Assembly (NCBI GenBank): GCA_009602725.1
Contig: WELB01000022.1
Location: 737,389 to 768,843 of the forward strand
DNA: 31,455 nucleotides
Origin: Spirogloea muscicola
Lineage: Eukaryota; Streptophyta; Zygnematophyceae; Spirogloeales; Spirogloeaceae
Direction: 5' to 3'
Shown here piece by piece: positions 29,635-31,455 of the stretch. The translations under genes and the position numbers were made by a program. The notes under the pieces were generated by a model. That model was not told where the DNA came from and searched no databases. It worked only from the letters and a program-made list of their open reading frames with translations. The stretch's first letter is position 1. Every line of letters starts with the position of its first letter.

Positions 29635-30813
29635 TTACAGCACTTGACCAGAAAAGGACAAGATTGTAGAGTCAAGTTGTCCCAATTGTCCCCGTACAGC
29701 ACCTAGTGGATACTCTCTGCTTCTCACTACGACATTGTAAAGCTCAGGGTTATCGGCCAGGTACTTCATTGTGCTATAATCCACGTGTACGACTCCTTGA
29801 AGAGCAAACATACGATCACCAAGGGCAGTTTCCACATTCTGCATGAGCAAGACAGATTTTTGGCATGACTATGGCCACGTTAAGTTGGTGAAGAAGGTGA
29901 TCGTCTCAAATCTCGTAAGTCCTGAAGCAGAAACAAGTGCGGGTTCTACTGCGATGCTCAGAAAGTGTCCTTCAATGCAATGCTTATAGTCTATCAAGCT
30001 TCAAGTTGTCACAAGTCAACTGCACATGGCCTTTGTGAGCAGATTCCTGCGATGGGAATGACACACTGGTGCTGTAGAGTTGTGTACATCCGCTGGTTTG
30101 AGGGCAGTATTCTTAACATCCAGCATGCGACAACGTCAGACAACGAGCAGACAGCAGCTCACCTCGAAACGGGTGTCGATAGATGTGTCGATCGTCATTA
30201 GATCCACCACAAGCGGTCCATCACCATAGTATGATCCGACAAACAGACCGGCTGAGATTGGCTCGGATATTCCCTTGAGATCCCAGATTTTGTACGTGAC
30301 CAGTAGGAGCTGCAACGCAAGAAGTTTCAGATTCAGCAACTACTTTGGAGAGCGTTTGGCACCTTGTGCCTGCACTCCGCCTGTGGCTGCCTTTTTGGAT
30401 GATAACAGTACGCAATTTGCTAGCAAGTCACGATTAGAAAGGGTTCTAAGATTCACTCACACCTCAGAATGAGACGCAACCCATGACGAGAGAAGGTTGG
30501 TCCTGGCAATCTGCTTTCAAGCCTTATATACGCTCTACAGGGCCGTGCTGCTTACCCTGAAGTCAAGGCTAAGAACAGCTTGACCAGATCCTCTGGGGCT
30601 GCCTGGACTCGTGACTACGTTAGCTCCATATAACTTGGTGACATAGACGATTTTGCCCAGAGGGATTCCGAGAAGGCCACAGGAGCCTGCTGCCTGGTGT
30701 GAGTTCGGCTGTGAGAGTGGAAGCAGGAGAATGCTGCTCACGAAAGCGAGGATGAAGCGCCTACAGCCCAACACGAGGGTCCTGCCAATGGAGCCAGCGG
30801 CAGGCCGCTGCAT
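29635..30813 (-). CDS. Secreted CHRD-domain protein
   Basis: Exons in order: 30813-30556, 30309-30163, 29838-29635, all phase 0, giving 202 aa. The N-terminus RRFILAFVSSILLLPL is a signal peptide or anchor. The body fits a CHRD domain: the opening strand YVTKLYGANVVTSPGS and GSGQAVLSLDF, the middle VTYKIWDLKGISEPISAGLF with GPLVVDL, and the diagnostic end ADNPELYNVVVRSREYPLGA followed by VRGQL, equivalent to the usual LYVNVHTxxxPxGEIRGQL. CHRD domains were named from chordin but occur widely in extracellular proteins of algae and bacteria, with unknown role. The histidine usual in the middle of the domain (AHIH) is not seen. The protein ends soon after the domain. Confidence 0.78.
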
Positions 30814-30912
30814 GGCTGCCGGCTCAGCCTCGCTGGAGGCCCGGCCAATGGCTTGCTACTGCAAGATTGCAAGCAAGGTTCGGTGCTGATCTCTCAAGTC
30901 GCCACCTCAACG

Positions 30913-30934
30913 TTCTAGAACTCGTTCTCTAGAA
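30913..30934. promoter_or_regulatory. Heat-shock-element-like double dyad
   Basis: Two inverted TTC/GAA pairs, TTCTAGAA at 30913-30920 and TTCTCTAGAA at 30925-30934. They start 100 bases upstream of the minus-strand CHRD start codon. The first pair has perfect HSE spacing; the second has two extra bases. Heat-shock control is an inference from motif and position. Confidence 0.4.
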
Positions 30935-30940
30935 CATTAT

Positions 30941-30994
30941 CAAGTAGCCCAGCCAAGTAGCTGGGCTACTTGCTGGCGTAGCAAGTAGCCCAGC
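30941..30994. repeat. 13-bp hairpin repeat
   Basis: CAAGTAGCCCAGC occurs at 30941-30953 and 30982-30994, with its exact reverse complement at 30960-30972. The first two arms form a perfect 13-bp stem with a 6-base loop; the third copy could pair with the middle one instead. It lies just beyond the HSE-like dyad. Confidence 0.85.
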
Positions 30995-31372
30995 AAGTGC
31001 GACGGTGCCGCCTCGAGGCCAGCTCAGCAAGGCAGGCCAGTGAGCGCGCCGCTGCGCACCTTCGCCGCTGCCAGCCAAAGCCAGCGGCGCCCCAAGCCAG
31101 GAATGGCTCTGCAGCTGCGGGTTGCCTCGACCCCTCCCCTCCCCACGCTGGCTCTCCTCCCCGCGCTACATCACTTCACACTCTCCCTCTCACTTTGGAG
31201 GAGCTGGGTCTTCTGCTCCCTCTTCCTCCCTAGCTCTCCTCTCTCTTCCATATATCTTGAGCACTCTCTCCACTTGCCTTTTGCCCCTCCCCCTCTCTCG
31301 CTTCACCTTGAGCTGCCTCTTGCTCTTATCCCCTTCTCTCTGCTGCTCTCTACGTCTCTTACACAAATCACA
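30995..31372. other. Pyrimidine-rich region without recognised gene
   Basis: The sequence moves from GC-rich to increasingly C/T-rich on the plus strand. It resembles the introns of the STN7-like gene at the other end of the window. It may be a 5' UTR or intron of a gene beyond the window; no family-matching frame was found. Confidence 0.4.
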
Positions 31373-31384
31373 GTCACACACACA

Positions 31385-31455
<71 letters not shown>
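31373..31455. repeat. CA and CT microsatellites at window edge
   Basis: A short CA run (about 31374-31387) passes into an uninterrupted CT dinucleotide run (31388-31455) that reaches the last base. The window therefore ends in a simple repeat, as it begins in one. Confidence 0.95.

Overview
This window is nuclear genomic DNA from a green-lineage eukaryote, most likely a green or streptophyte alga. The genes are split by many GT-AG introns. They include a thylakoid state-transition kinase, a plant-type DNA ligase 6 and a Ycf21/DUF98-type chorismate-lyase-like gene, and degenerate TTTAGGG-like tracts are present. The mitochondrial ATP synthase beta lacks the C-terminal extension known from chlorophycean algae such as Chlamydomonas, which argues against that class. 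The species cannot be named from the sequence alone. Both window edges are simple repeats (about 120 A at the left, a CT run at the right), and a stretch of about 500 N lies at 18030-18526.

Layout: (1) 123-5030, plus: STN7/Stt7-like thylakoid kinase, 13 visible exons, N-terminus missing at the poly-A edge. (2) 5699-9081, minus: nuclear gene for mitochondrial ATP synthase beta, 9 exons, 515 aa, convergent with STN7. (3) 9664-11303: a gene-free island of direct and inverted repeats built on a hairpin-forming core, with a 63-bp unit present twice. (4) 11523-16057, plus: EDEM/MNS4-5-type ER alpha-mannosidase-like gene, 15 exons, 570 aa, with one GC-AG intron and a Cys-rich tail. (5) 16463 to about 17581 and probably on into 17832-18029, minus: DUF98/Ycf21 chorismate-lyase-like gene. 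(6) The N gap, flanked on both sides by telomere-like tracts that sit in or near the first introns of genes 5 and 7. (7) About 18535-28702, plus: DNA ligase 6-like gene, 25 visible exons, about 1,676 aa after the gap. It joins an SNM1-type metallo-beta-lactamase/beta-CASP nuclease, two UBA-like helical modules with a PIP-box between them, and a complete ATP-dependent ligase. (8) 29635-30813, minus: small secreted CHRD-domain protein, 3 exons, 202 aa, with a heat-shock-element-like dyad and a 13-bp hairpin repeat upstream.

Exon models were built by eye from protein-family similarity, reading phase and splice dinucleotides. The summed coding lengths of genes 1, 2, 4, 7 and 8 are all multiples of three with phases matching at the junctions, which supports the models. 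The genes are unrelated housekeeping and organelle functions, not an operon or a defence system. The most unusual content is the ligase/nuclease fusion with its PIP/UBA linker, the telomere-like tracts around its divergent promoter, and the foldback repeat island.
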